64,000 nucleotides of DNA from Streptomyces sp. FIT100 (GTDB lineage Bacteria > Actinomycetota > Actinomycetes > Streptomycetales > Streptomycetaceae). The notes below the pieces were generated by a model that did not search any database, was not told the DNA's origin, and saw only the letters and a list, made by a program, of their open reading frames with translations. Positions 53,123 to 62,538 of the stretch are shown here, in pieces (position 1 is the stretch's first letter; each line of letters opens with the position of its first letter). Position numbers and translations under genes: made by a program. Location: NCBI RefSeq assembly GCF_024584805.1, contig NZ_CP075715.1:6543526-6607525 (forward strand), in the 5' to 3' direction.

Positions 53123-53980
53123 TCAGCCCTCCTCGCGGAGCAGGCCGAGGATGTGGGGCCAGGCCGCCGCCCCCAGCAGCGCGTCGGCTTCCGGCGTGCC
53201 CCCGTACAGGAATCGCGGGGAGGCCGGCAAGGGGCTCTCGCCGGGAAGACGCGGGCGGTGGCCGGCGTCGTGGCGGGCGATCAGACGCACAGGGGAGCCG
53301 GACGCGCGCCGGCGTCGCGCCAGTTGTTCGGCGAAGGGAAGCGACGGCCACATCGCGTCGTCGCCGCCTGCGACCAGCAGGAGGTCGGCCCGGGCCGTGT
53401 CCACGGGGATCTCCGCCGGAGGGAGCATGTGCGCGAAGGTCCGCTCGCTGAGTTCGTACCATCCGCGGATCGCGACGGGTCCGCCGCGCGGTTCCGCGGG
53501 AGTCCAGGAGTCGTCCAGCGGGACGAAGGGCAGCGCCTGTCCTCGCCACGTCCAGGACGATCGCCAGGGGCGCTGCACTCCGTCGCGGCCCGGGCCGACA
53601 TTGCCCCACACCCGGGACGTGGGCGACAGCGCGATGACGACGTCCACGCGCGGATCGTGTACAGCCGTGAGCATGGCTGCCTCGGCCCCTTTGGAAACGC
53701 CCAGGACGCCGATGCGCTCCGCCCCGTTGGCCCGGAGGGAGTCGATGGCGGTGACAAAGGTCTCCAGGGGGATCTCGCAGATACCCGGAGACTGGCCCGG
53801 CCCGCCGAACCAGCGGATCGACAGGGCCGTCATGCCCCGCCGGGCGAGGATGCGCGCTCTTTCCCGCTCGATGCGCCCGCTGGAGCCCGCAAGGACCAGA
53901 ACACCGATGTCGCTGCCGCCGACAGGAATGACCAGGACGCCTTCCCAGGGCCCGGTCTGCTCGTGCTCGATGACATCCAT
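53123..53980 (-). CDS. BAAT/acyl-CoA-thioesterase-type alpha/beta hydrolase
   Basis: A 285-residue hydrolase matching the C-terminal domain of bile-acid-CoA:amino-acid N-acyltransferase/acyl-CoA thioesterases. The nucleophile elbow is GVSKGAEAA, with Ser rather than Cys, favouring thioesterase activity. The acid follows in VAGGDDAMWPS and the His in ARHDAGHRPRLP. Substrate is unknown. AGGGGGA lies 4 nt before the ATG at 53980; in-frame upstream sequence is Arg-rich and non-conserved in look. Confidence 0.83.
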   Translation of the reverse strand: MDVIEHEQTGPWEGVLVIPVGGSDIGVLVLAGSSGRIERERARILARRGMTALSIRWFGGPGQSPGICEIPLETFVTAIDSLRANGAERIGVLGVSKGAEAAMLTAVHDPRVDVVIALSPTSRVWGNVGPGRDGVQRPWRSSWTWRGQALPFVPLDDSWTPAEPRGGPVAIRGWYELSERTFAHMLPPAEIPVDTARADLLLVAGGDDAMWPSLPFAEQLARRRRASGSPVRLIARHDAGHRPRLPGESPLPASPRFLYGGTPEADALLGAAAWPHILGLLREEG

Positions 53981-54113
53981 GTGGTCCCCCTGCCTGGTGG
54001 TCCCCCGCCTGCGGCCCGCCTGCCGCCATGGTGGCCCGGGCGCCGTCAGCGCCCACCGAACGGGGGCGCGGTGCCGACCCGGACGCAACACCGGACGGCG
54101 CCGCGCCCCGAGC

Positions 54114-55598
54114 TCAGCGGTCGCCTCCCGTCAGCAGCCCGCCCGCGTCGCCCAGGACCGATTCGATCCGTCCCCACGTCGCCTCGTCCCGTGCCACGGC
54201 GGGCAGTTCGCGGCCCCGGCCCGTGCCCCAGCGGGTTGCGACGGCCACCGGGTCGTCGCCGCTTGCCGCGCCGGTGGCGAGGGCCGCCGCGCCGAGTGCG
54301 ACGAGTTCCTGGGACTCGGGGATCAGGACCGGGCGGCCGGACAGGCGGCGTACGGTCTCGACCCAGGTGTGTCCCTGGGCGCCGCCGCCGATGAGGCGCA
54401 GCGGGCGGGAGCGGACCTCGGGGTCGGCCGGGTCGAGGCCGGCGGCGACCAGGAGTTCGTCCAGGGCGCGCAGCACGGTGAAGACGGCGCCCTCGTAGGC
54501 GGCGCCGAGGAGCTGGCGTGCCGTGGTCGCGTGGCGCAGACCGGTGAGCAGGCCGGAGGCGCCCGGAAGGTCGGGGGTGCGCTCGCCGTCGAGGTACGGG
54601 AGCAGGACCGCGTCGCCGCCCGGCTCCGCGTCCTCGCGGTCGAGTCCGAGCAGGGCTGCGATCTTGTCGACGGCGAGCGTGCAGTTGAGCGTGCAGGCAA
54701 GCGGAAGATAGGTGCCGTCGGCGGCGGCGAAGCCGGCGAGCGCCGCCGATGCGGGCCGGGTGCGGGTCGCGGCGAAGACGGTGCCGGAGGTGCCGAGGCT
54801 GACCACGGGGTGGTCGAGCAGCCCGGCGCCGCCGAGGCCGAGGCCGACCGCGGCAGCCGCGTTGTCGCCCGTGCCGGCGGCCACCGCGATGCCCTCGGGC
54901 AGGCCGAGCGCGACGGCGGCCGCCCGGGTCAGCGAGCCCACCCGCTCGGCGCCGCTCGCTGCCACGGCGGGCAGCAGGGCCGGGTCGAGGCCGACGAGGT
55001 CGAGCAGGCCGGGGTCGTACGCGCCCGTGGCGGTGGAGTACCAGCAGGTGCCCGACGCGTCGCCCGGGTCGGTCGCCGCGACGCCGGACAGCCGCTCGGT
55101 GAGGAAGTCGTGCGGCAGGCGTACGGCGGCGGCCGCGCCGGCGAGTGCCGGCTCGTGCTCCCGCAGCCACTGCCACTTGGTGGCCGTCATGGACGCGACG
55201 GGCACGCTGCCGGTCCTGGCCAGCCAGGCGTCCGGGCCGCCGAGCGCCTCGGTGAGCGCGGCCGCCTGGGGGGCCGAGCGGGTGTCGTTCCACAGCAGGG
55301 CGGGGCGCAGCGGGCGGCCCGCTGAGTCGAGGGTGACCAGCCCGTGCTGCTGGCCGGCGACCGCGATACCGGTGACGGCCGACGGGTCCGTACCGGACTC
55401 CTTGAGACCGGCGGCGACCGCTTCGCGCAGCGCCTGCCACCACTCCTCGGGGTCGGACTCCCGTGCGCCGCCGTCGCCGGTGACGGTGTGGGCCGCGCGG
55501 CCCACGGCCAGGATCCGGCCGGTGGCGGCGTCGGTGACGGCGGCCTTGGTGGACTGGGTGGAGCTGTCCACACCGATGACGACGGGCGATGTCGGCAC
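54114..55598 (-). CDS. xylB: Xylulokinase
   Basis: A 494-residue FGGY-family sugar kinase that phosphorylates D-xylulose to xylulose 5-phosphate. Features are VIGVDSSTQSTKAA at the N-terminus, AGQQHGLVTLD, LLWNDTRS, and in the second domain GTGDNAAAAVG, SLGTSGTVF and GGGAQG. The GTG at 55598 has GAGGT upstream and gives normal length; the in-frame extension to 55706 crosses the promoter. It is divergent from xylA across a region with repeated TTGGTTA/GAACAA motifs. Confidence 0.95.
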   Translation of the reverse strand: MPTSPVVIGVDSSTQSTKAAVTDAATGRILAVGRAAHTVTGDGGARESDPEEWWQALREAVAAGLKESGTDPSAVTGIAVAGQQHGLVTLDSAGRPLRPALLWNDTRSAPQAAALTEALGGPDAWLARTGSVPVASMTATKWQWLREHEPALAGAAAAVRLPHDFLTERLSGVAATDPGDASGTCWYSTATGAYDPGLLDLVGLDPALLPAVAASGAERVGSLTRAAAVALGLPEGIAVAAGTGDNAAAAVGLGLGGAGLLDHPVVSLGTSGTVFAATRTRPASAALAGFAAADGTYLPLACTLNCTLAVDKIAALLGLDREDAEPGGDAVLLPYLDGERTPDLPGASGLLTGLRHATTARQLLGAAYEGAVFTVLRALDELLVAAGLDPADPEVRSRPLRLIGGGAQGHTWVETVRRLSGRPVLIPESQELVALGAAALATGAASGDDPVAVATRWGTGRGRELPAVARDEATWGRIESVLGDAGGLLTGGDR

Positions 55599-55637
55599 TG
55601 CGCACCTCACTGGTGATGCCCGGATACCCCCAGGCTT

Positions 55638-55818
55638 TTGGTTATACGAACAACAAAATATGTCCACCAGGCGAGCGCTCGTCAAGAGGCGCCGACACCG
55701 TGGCAATGCTGATCAGAGTAGGAGAATGGGGGAGGGCCTCGGCCGGCTCCCCTGAGTCCGTGGCCGGTGGGTGGGGGCTTGGCGGGAGCGAATTCTTGAG
55801 GTATTGGTTAGGGAACAA
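55638..55818. promoter_or_regulatory. xylB-xylA divergent control region with two TTGGTTA-GAACAA sites
   Basis: TTGGTTATACGAACAA (55638-55653) lies near xylB and TTGGTTAGGGAACAA (55804-55818) near xylA, 46 bp from its start. The spacer is 3 versus 2 nt. They are the likely operators of the ROK regulator encoded at 57398. Confidence 0.65.
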
Positions 55819-55864
55819 ACAAATCCCGATACGCCGCCGACGCCGTTACCCAAGGGGCCGCACC

Positions 55865-57034
55865 ATGTCCGATCGCTTCACTCCCACCCCGCAGGACAAG
55901 TTCACCTTCGGTCTGTGGACCGTCGGCTGGCAGGGCCGCGACCCCTTCGGCGAGGCCACCCGCCCGGCCCTCGACCCCGTCGAGTCCGTCGAGCGCCTGG
56001 CCGAGCTCGGTGCGCACGGTGTGACCTTCCACGACGACGACCTGATCCCGTTCGGCTCCTCGGACGCCCAGCGCGAGGCGGTCGTCAAGCGCTTCAAGGA
56101 CGCGCTGGAGCGCACCGGCCTCAAGGTGCCGATGGCGACCACCAACCTCTTCACGCACCCCGTCTTCAAGGACGGCGCCTTCACCGCGAACGACCGCGAC
56201 GTGCGCCGCTACGCCCTGCGCAAGACCATCCGCAACATCGACCTCGCCGTCGAGCTCGGCGCCACCACCTACGTCGCCTGGGGCGGCCGCGAGGGCGCCG
56301 AGTCCGGCGCCGCCAAGGACGTCCGGGTCGCGCTCGACCGGATGAAGGAGGCATTCGACCTCCTCGGCGAGTACGTCACCGAGCAGGGCTACGACCTGCG
56401 CTTCGCCATCGAGCCCAAGCCCAACGAGCCCCGCGGCGACATCCTGCTGCCGACCATCGGCCACGCCCTCGCCTTCATCGAGCGCCTGGAGCGCCCCGAG
56501 CTGGTCGGCGTCAACCCGGAGACCGGCCACGAGCAGATGGCCGGCCTGAACTTCCCGCACGGCATCGCCCAGGCGCTGTGGGCGGGCAAGCTGTACCACA
56601 TCGACCTCAACGGCCAGTCCGGCATCAAGTACGACCAGGACTTCCGCTTCGGTGCGGGCGATCTGCGCCAGGCGTTCTGGCTCGTCGACCTGTTGGAGAC
56701 GGCCGGTTACGAGGGCCCCCGCCACTTCGACTTCAAGCCGGTGCGCACCGACGGCTTCGACGGCGTGTGGGAGTCCGCGAAGAACTGCATGCGCAACTAC
56801 CTGATCCTCAAGGAGCGCGCCGCGGCCTTCCGCGCCGACTCCGAGGTCCAGGAGGCGCTCGTGGCGTCGCGGCTCGACGAGCTCGCGCGGCCGACCGCCG
56901 CCGACGGCCTCAAGGCGCTGCTCGCCGACGCCTCCGCCTACGAGGAGTTCGACGTGGACGGCGCTGCCGAGCGCTCCATGGCGTTCGAGCGCCTCGACCA
57001 GCTGGCGATGGAGCACCTGCTCGGCGTCCGCTGA
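55865..57034 (+). CDS. xylA: Xylose isomerase
   Basis: A 389-residue TIM-barrel enzyme converting D-xylose to D-xylulose (also glucose to fructose). Actinobacterial-type sequence includes the catalytic His in GVTFHDDDLIPF, Lys/Glu in IEPKPNEPRGD, metal residues in NPETGHEQMAGLNF, and HFDFKPVRTDG. Length is that of the well-known Streptomyces tetramer. It is divergent from xylB and followed by the ROK regulator gene. Confidence 0.98.
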   Translation: MSDRFTPTPQDKFTFGLWTVGWQGRDPFGEATRPALDPVESVERLAELGAHGVTFHDDDLIPFGSSDAQREAVVKRFKDALERTGLKVPMATTNLFTHPVFKDGAFTANDRDVRRYALRKTIRNIDLAVELGATTYVAWGGREGAESGAAKDVRVALDRMKEAFDLLGEYVTEQGYDLRFAIEPKPNEPRGDILLPTIGHALAFIERLERPELVGVNPETGHEQMAGLNFPHGIAQALWAGKLYHIDLNGQSGIKYDQDFRFGAGDLRQAFWLVDLLETAGYEGPRHFDFKPVRTDGFDGVWESAKNCMRNYLILKERAAAFRADSEVQEALVASRLDELARPTAADGLKALLADASAYEEFDVDGAAERSMAFERLDQLAMEHLLGVR

Positions 57035-57084
57035 CGCCGCCCCGTACTGGCGGCCGCCGGGACCCCCGCCCGGTGGCCGCCGCC

Positions 57085-57249
57085 GCTCCGACGCCAGGCG
57101 CTCCGACGCCAGGCGCTCCGACGCCAGGCGCTCCGACGCCAGGCGCTCCGGAGTCACGCGCTCCGGAGTCACGCGCTCCGACGCCAGGCGCTTCGGAGTC
57201 ACGCGCTCCGAAGTCACGCGTTCCGCAGCCATGTGCTCCGAAGCCGGGC
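57085..57249. repeat. 15-bp tandem repeat, eleven copies, between xylA and the ROK gene
   Basis: Units of GCTCCGACGCCAGGC alternate with GCTCCGGAGTCACGC, giving two subtypes (1-4 and 7 versus 5, 6, 8 and 9, with decayed 10-11). The remainder of the 57035-57397 gap holds no supported gene. Confidence 0.85.
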
Positions 57250-57397
57250 GGGCGAGCCGCAGGTGCTCAGGCCGCCGGTGGTCCGCAGGCCGCCGGGAGG
57301 CGTACGGGGAAACGGCGGGATATGTTTGTCTGCCGCCCGATTCGTGAGCTGCACCCGCGGCAGGCCGTCCTGCCCCGGGGCAGGTAGGAGTGCGTAC

Positions 57398-58663
57398 GTG
57401 TCACAGAGCGCCGCCGACGCGGCCCGCTCAGCCGGGGCGGCCCCTGTCGACCAGGTGGCGGTGCGCCGCGTCAACCTCGTCCGGGTGCTGGGCGAGGTCC
57501 GTTCGGCAGGCCCGCTGTCGAGGGCGACGGTCGCCCGGCACACCGGGCTGACCCGTGCCACGGTCTCCAGCCTCGTCGCGGAGCTGATCGAGCGGAGGCT
57601 GCTGCGCGAGACCGACTACCAGCAGGACGGCACGGTCGGACGCCCCGGACGGCGGCTGGAGATCGACGGCAGGGGAGTGGCCGCGCTCGGCCTGGAGGTC
57701 AACTCCCGCTATCTGGCCGCCTGGTCGATGGACCTCGCCGGCCGCACACTGCAGGAACGGCGCCTCGTGCACGACGCGACGCGCCAGGACGCGGGGCACA
57801 CGATCCGGGCGCTCGCCGCGCTCGCCGCCGAGCTGATCGACAGCGCCCGCGGGACCGGGGCGCACACGGCGGGCATCGGCGTCGCCGTCCCGGGCCCGGT
57901 GGACATCGCCACCGGTCTCGTGCGCTCCGCGCCGAACCTGCACTGGCACAACGTCCCCGTCGGCGCCCTGCTGCGCGATCTGCTCGGGCTGCCGGACGAC
58001 GTGAGCGTCGTCGTCGACAACGAGGCCAACCTGGCCGCGCTCGCCGAACGCGGCCACGGGCAGTCCAGGGCCGCCGACCTGGTGTACGTGACCGGGGAGG
58101 CGGGCATCGGCGCCGGCATCGTCGCGGGCGGGGCGCTGCTGCGCGGCTCGGGCGGCTTCAGCGGGGAGCTCGGGCACATCCAGGTCGACCCCGCGGGCGA
58201 GCGCTGCGCCTGCGGGCGCATCGGCTGCCTGGAGACCAAGGTCGGACTGCCCGCCGCGATGCGGACCGCCGCGCCGGACCTGGCGAACGGCGCCGCCGCG
58301 GGTGCCGCCGCGTACGACCCCCAGGAGCAGGCCACAGAGCTGCTGCGCCGCGCCACGGCGGGCGACCCGCAGGCCCTGACCGGCCTGGACGCGATCGGCC
58401 GCTGGCTGGGCATCGGCCTGGCGATCCCGGTGAACCTGCTGAACCCGGACGTGATCGTGCTCGGCGGCTACTTCGCGGCCGTCGCCCCGTACCTGATGCC
58501 CGCCGCCATGCGCGAACTGCGCGAGCGGGCCGTCGCGGGGGACGCGGCGGTGTGCCGGGTGACCGGCTCGGCCCTGGGCTTCACGGCGGCGGTGCGCGGC
58601 GCGGCGGACGTCATCGTGGAGGAGATCTTCGCCGATCCCGGCCGGGTGGCCGCCGCGGCATAG
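57398..58663 (+). CDS. xylR: ROK-family transcriptional regulator, probable xylose repressor
   Basis: A 421-residue regulator with an N-terminal winged helix (~15-75; ARHTGLTRATVSSLVAELIERRLL) and a ROK sugar-binding domain. The domain has an ATP-like loop (GIGVAVPGPVD), GEAGIGAGIVAGG and the zinc motif CACGRIGCLE. ROK repressors of this type control xylose operons and release DNA on xylose binding. Position after xylA supports that role. The GTG at 57398 has TAGGAG 9 nt upstream. Confidence 0.88.
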   Translation: MSQSAADAARSAGAAPVDQVAVRRVNLVRVLGEVRSAGPLSRATVARHTGLTRATVSSLVAELIERRLLRETDYQQDGTVGRPGRRLEIDGRGVAALGLEVNSRYLAAWSMDLAGRTLQERRLVHDATRQDAGHTIRALAALAAELIDSARGTGAHTAGIGVAVPGPVDIATGLVRSAPNLHWHNVPVGALLRDLLGLPDDVSVVVDNEANLAALAERGHGQSRAADLVYVTGEAGIGAGIVAGGALLRGSGGFSGELGHIQVDPAGERCACGRIGCLETKVGLPAAMRTAAPDLANGAAAGAAAYDPQEQATELLRRATAGDPQALTGLDAIGRWLGIGLAIPVNLLNPDVIVLGGYFAAVAPYLMPAAMRELRERAVAGDAAVCRVTGSALGFTAAVRGAADVIVEEIFADPGRVAAAA

Positions 58664-58833
58664 GCCCTGGCTCCGGCTCCGAAACCTCTTCGAAACTCTT
58701 TACACCACACCCGAGTTGAGTTGCGGCTTCCGCCCACTCATGGGTGGCGGTGGCGGTGGCGGCGGTGGCGGAGCCACGCGGGCCTGGAGCGGCTCGCTCC
58801 TGACCCGCTGCGCACCGGGCCGGGAACAGGGCC

Positions 58834-58867
58834 GCGGCACCCCGGGGACCGGCCCCCGGGGTGCCGC
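58834..58867 (-). terminator. Terminator after the glycerophosphodiesterase gene
   Basis: A perfect 14-bp stem (GCGGCACCCCGGGG with its complement) and a 6-nt loop lie 51 bp past the stop codon. The 58741-58772 stretch nearby is a run of GGTGGC triplet pairs. Confidence 0.85.
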
Positions 58868-58917
58868 TCCGTTTCCGCGGCCCTGCGTGCGGCTGTGCGG
58901 CAGCCGCTCCGCACGCC

Positions 58918-60819
58918 CTATGCGGCAGGCGCCCTCAGCTCCCTCGCCTCGGCAGCGATCAACTCGGCCGTCGCCGTGGGCAGTTCCCCGCGCTCGCCCG
59001 CCTTCTCCGCCAGCTTCTCCAGACGGTCGTACCGCCCGCGCGCGAGGCAGTCGAGCAGGTCGCCGACCGTCTGCTGCCGGCCGGCCGAGGCGAGGATGAG
59101 ATGGCCGAGGCCGGCCCGGGAGGCCCGTACGGTGAAGGTGCTGGTGGCGACCGTCGTGCCACCCGGTCCCGTCGCGGTCAGCCGCAGCGTGTGCTCGCCG
59201 GCCTTCAGCGCCGTCAGGTCGAGCGTGGATCCCGGCTCGTACGGCTCGCCGTCCAGCGTGAGCGCCATCTTCGCGGGATCGGCGTGCTCGGTGGCGACGG
59301 CGAGCACGGGGCGCTGGGCGCGGTCGAGGACGGCGCCGTTCGCCGGCGACGTGACCGCGGCCCGCGGCTCGGGGGCCGGCTCGGGGGCCGGAGCGGCCTG
59401 GCTCCGTGCCTGGTTCCAGCCGGCCAGCTCCGCCGGGCGGTTGGTGATGATCCCGTCGACGCCGTACTCGTCGTAGGTGCGCCACTGCGCCGCCGAGTCG
59501 ACGGTCCACACCATGACCGCCACACCCGCCTCGTGCAGGTCGGCCACCACACCCGGCCTGGTGCCGAGTGCGGCGCCGCTCGGGTTGTACGACGTCAGGT
59601 GCAGGTCGGCGGCGACGGCCACGGGGTCGGCGTCCAGCGTGCTGCGCAGCAGGCCGAGGGGGAGTTCGGGGGCCAGCTCGTGGACCCAGCGCAGATGCTG
59701 GGGCTCGAAGCTCTGCACGAAGACACGGCCGGTCATGTTCTCGGCCCGTACGACGTCGATCATCGAGGCGACCTCGTCCCTGGTGTCGGCGCGCTTGACC
59801 TCCAGGAGGAGGTTCCCGCCGCGCTGGCGCAGATCGGCCAGTTGCGCCCGGAGCGTGGGAACGCGGGCACCGGCGAAGTGCGGCGAGAACCAGGAGCCCG
59901 CGTCGAGACCGTCGAGCTGCGCGGCGGTGAGGGTCCTGATGTCCCCGGTGCCGTCGGTCGTGCGGTCCACGGTGGTGTCGTGCATCAGGTACGGCACGCC
60001 GTCCTTGCTCAGCTGGACGTCGTCCTCGATGAAGTCGGCGCCGGAGCGGCGGCCGACCTCCTGCGCGAACATCGTGTTCTCCGGCGCGGACGAGGAGGCG
60101 CCGCGGTGGGCGATGACCGCGGCCGGCGCACCCTCGGGGCGGAGGTAGCCGTTGGGGCCGAGCGCGGTGACCTTCACCTCGTCGAAGGAGACCTGCGAGC
60201 CGTTGACCACCAGGGCCAGACCGCCGTCGGCCGAGCGCTGGAGGCGGTTCGTGCGCATCAGCTGCCTGCCGTCGAGGAACCAGGCCGCCTGGTGGCCGTG
60301 GACCTCGATGCGGACCTTCACGTCCCGGCCGGTGGCGGCGGCGTAAGGGGCCGAGGCGGTGTCCGTGACGTTCCAGGTGCCGGCCGTGGTGAGCTGGGCG
60401 AACTCGACGCCGTTGGCGGCGGTGCTGCCACTGCGGAGGGTCGCGATCCACCACGGGGTCGCCCCGGAGGCCGGGACGTCGAGCCCGAGTGCGAACCAGC
60501 GCGTCGCCTCGGCGACGGACTCGAAGCGGGCGGTGGCCTCGAACCGGTAGTCCGTCAGATGAGGTCCGAAGGTGAGCTTCCTGGTGCCCGAGGCCGCGGT
60601 GCCGACCAGTCGGCCGTCCTTGACCTGCCAGTCGCCGTCGACGGCACGCCAGCCGGCGGGGAGCGAGCCGGACCCGAAGTCCTCGGACACGACGACGTCC
60701 CCGGGCGCGGGGCTGGTGCCCGCCCGGGCCGGCGGGGCGGGGCTGAGCACGGCCAGCGAGCCGATGACGGCGAGGGCCGTACAGGCGCGTACGGAGGCGG
60801 ACTTGGCGTAGGAGATCAT
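58918..60819 (-). CDS. Secreted glycerophosphodiester phosphodiesterase with extra domains
   Basis: A 633-residue exported protein. After a signal peptide (~1-33, APPARAG) comes a beta-sandwich domain (~40-210, concanavalin-like). The GDPD barrel (~220-465) has IAHRGASSSAPENT, IEDDVQLSKDGVPYLMHD and an internal Glu in LLLEVKRAD. The C-terminus adds an Ig-like domain and a helical tail that may bind the envelope. It probably releases glycerol 3-phosphate from glycerophosphodiesters or wall teichoic-acid-type polymers. The ATG at 60819 lacks a strong ribosome site. Confidence 0.88.
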   Translation of the reverse strand: MISYAKSASVRACTALAVIGSLAVLSPAPPARAGTSPAPGDVVVSEDFGSGSLPAGWRAVDGDWQVKDGRLVGTAASGTRKLTFGPHLTDYRFEATARFESVAEATRWFALGLDVPASGATPWWIATLRSGSTAANGVEFAQLTTAGTWNVTDTASAPYAAATGRDVKVRIEVHGHQAAWFLDGRQLMRTNRLQRSADGGLALVVNGSQVSFDEVKVTALGPNGYLRPEGAPAAVIAHRGASSSAPENTMFAQEVGRRSGADFIEDDVQLSKDGVPYLMHDTTVDRTTDGTGDIRTLTAAQLDGLDAGSWFSPHFAGARVPTLRAQLADLRQRGGNLLLEVKRADTRDEVASMIDVVRAENMTGRVFVQSFEPQHLRWVHELAPELPLGLLRSTLDADPVAVAADLHLTSYNPSGAALGTRPGVVADLHEAGVAVMVWTVDSAAQWRTYDEYGVDGIITNRPAELAGWNQARSQAAPAPEPAPEPRAAVTSPANGAVLDRAQRPVLAVATEHADPAKMALTLDGEPYEPGSTLDLTALKAGEHTLRLTATGPGGTTVATSTFTVRASRAGLGHLILASAGRQQTVGDLLDCLARGRYDRLEKLAEKAGERGELPTATAELIAAEARELRAPAA

Positions 60820-60846
60820 GCGGGGAGGGTAGGGGCCCTGCCCCAA

Positions 60847-61297
60847 TCCCAGGCGTCGCGATCCTGGCGCCGAGCGAAACCCACGGCGGCGGGTGCCTCA
60901 GGCGGGGCTCGGCGGGGCTCGGCCCCGCTGCCCTGGTCGCCCTGCGCCGGGCGGGCGCGTTGCGGCTGCCGCCTGAGTGGAAGCCGCTCACGAGCCCCGG
61001 CCTGGTTGCCCCGCGGGGTGCGGCCTCCGCCGGTGGGTGGGCCGGTGTCCCACGGCTCTGTCCCATGGTCGCAGTCGCCCCGCCCCGGGGCGCGTCGCCG
61101 GGTGCGCGTGCGCTGCGCGTGCCGTCTTGGTCCGATGCCCAGGCGGCCGATGTTCGACCACTTGGTCGGGACGATTGCGTACAAACCCACCCACGGGGCC
61201 GTATGCAGACCTCAAGGTTCAGGGCGCGACGTGGTCCATGAGGGGCCGGGGCGGACGGCCCGAGCCCAGGTTGCCCGGGCGGGGCACCGGGCCCGGG
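60847..61297. other. Gap between the lacI-type and phosphodiesterase genes
   Basis: No supported gene. It contains CGACCA-CT-TGGTCG (61155-61168), a perfect 6-2-6 palindrome of TetR-operator style, followed by TTGCGTACAAA. The rest is GC-rich without coding signal. Confidence 0.4.
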
Positions 61298-62386
61298 TCA
61301 GCGCTCCGTGCGGGCCGCCGGGACGGTCTGCGGCGCGGCCTCCGGGGCCGCCTCTGCCCCGGCCTCCCGCGGCGGCGGGGCCGTGCTGTTGCGCACGACG
61401 AGGCTCGTCGCCAGTTCCAGCCTCGTCGCCGACGGCTCCTCCGTACGAAGGCGCAGCAGCATCTGCGCCGCTTCCTCCGCCATCTGCCGCAGCGGCTGGT
61501 GCACCGTGGTCAGCGCCGGGCTGGACCAGCGGGCGACCTGGACGTCGTCGTAACCGACCACGGAGAGGTCGTGCGGGACGCGCAGCCCGCTCACCCGCGC
61601 CGCCTCCAGGACGCCGAGCGCCTGGAGGTCGCTGCCCGCGAAGATCGCGGTGGGCCGCTGCGAACGCGGCAGCGCCAGCATCTCCGTCGCCCGGTCGAAC
61701 CCGCCCTCCACATGGAAGTCGCCGAACCGGACGAGCTCGGGGCCGGTCTCCAGGCCGGCCATGTTCATCGCCGAGCGGTAGCCGTCGAGGCGGGCCAGGG
61801 AGCAGAGCATGTCCTCGGGGCCGGTGATGATGCCGATGCGCCGGTGGCCGAGCTCGATCAGATGGCGGGTGGCCGCAAGTCCGCCCGTCCAGTTGGCCGA
61901 GCCCACGGAGGGCACGTCCGGCTCGGGGTCGCCCGCCGGATCGATGATGACGAAGGGGATGGACCGCGCCCGGAGTTGCTGCTTGACCGACTGGGGCAGC
62001 GCGGAGAAGACCAGGACGACGCCGATCGGGCGGCGCTGGAGCACGCCCTCGATCCAGTCGGGGCTGGGCGAGTGGCGGGTGCCGCTCTCGGTGAGCACCA
62101 CGCTGGCCTGGTTGGCCTTGGCGACGTTCTCCACACCGCGGATCAGCTCCAGTGCCCACATGCTGTCGAGTTCGTGGAAGACGATCTCGATGAGCGGGGC
62201 CTCCCGGGACGACCGCGCCGTCCGCCGGTAGGCATGGGTCTCCAGGAGGCGCTCCACTTTGATCCTCGTCGGCGGTGCCACGTCCTGCCGGCCGTTGAGG
62301 ACCTTCGAAACTGTCGAAATGGAGACGCCGGCCTTCTTGGCCACCTGGGCCAGGGTGATTCGGCCCAACTCCTCGTCATCGCGCAT
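61298..62386 (-). CDS. LacI-family repressor, BxlR-like
   Basis: A 362-residue regulator. The N-terminal LacI helix-turn-helix and hinge (LAQVAKKAGVSISTVSKVLNG) are followed by a periplasmic-binding-protein-like ligand domain (~60-330; GVVLVFSALP, IGHRR-type ELGHRRIGIITG, FAGSDLQALGVLEA, VVGYDDVQVARWSSPALTT). The ATG at 62386 is preceded by TTGCGG-N16-TATGCT ending 7 nt upstream, so it is probably leaderless; an ATG at 62398 is the alternative. It is divergent from the sugar-binding protein gene and likely binds CGAAA-N3-TTTCG. Confidence 0.9.
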   Translation of the reverse strand: MRDDEELGRITLAQVAKKAGVSISTVSKVLNGRQDVAPPTRIKVERLLETHAYRRTARSSREAPLIEIVFHELDSMWALELIRGVENVAKANQASVVLTESGTRHSPSPDWIEGVLQRRPIGVVLVFSALPQSVKQQLRARSIPFVIIDPAGDPEPDVPSVGSANWTGGLAATRHLIELGHRRIGIITGPEDMLCSLARLDGYRSAMNMAGLETGPELVRFGDFHVEGGFDRATEMLALPRSQRPTAIFAGSDLQALGVLEAARVSGLRVPHDLSVVGYDDVQVARWSSPALTTVHQPLRQMAEEAAQMLLRLRTEEPSATRLELATSLVVRNSTAPPPREAGAEAAPEAAPQTVPAARTER

Positions 62387-62455
62387 GGCGAGGAGCATAA
62401 GGCACGGGACAACGGCCGCAACAGCGTAACGCTTTGGTAACTCGCCGTTCGAGGG

Positions 62456-62526
62456 TTGACCCCCCTGGTGACGGGGCCTAGCGTCCCCTCTCGTGAACTT
62501 TCGGTAATGGTGCCGAAATAGTTTCG
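62456..62526 (+). promoter_or_regulatory. Promoter and operator of the sugar ABC transporter operon
   Basis: TTGACC (62456-62461), a 17-nt spacer and TAGCGT (62479-62484) form a clear promoter. About 25 nt beyond the expected start lies CGAAATAGTTTCG (62514-62526), a perfect 5-3-5 palindrome placed to block elongation or clearance. TTTCGG at 62500 and CCGAAA add a second inverted pair. Confidence 0.75.
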
Positions 62527-62538
62527 AGAGGCGAGGCG

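Noticed and set aside
57085..57249. CRISPR-like array
   Set aside because: Units are 15 bp, directly contiguous and without spacers, and no cas gene is present: a simple tandem repeat.
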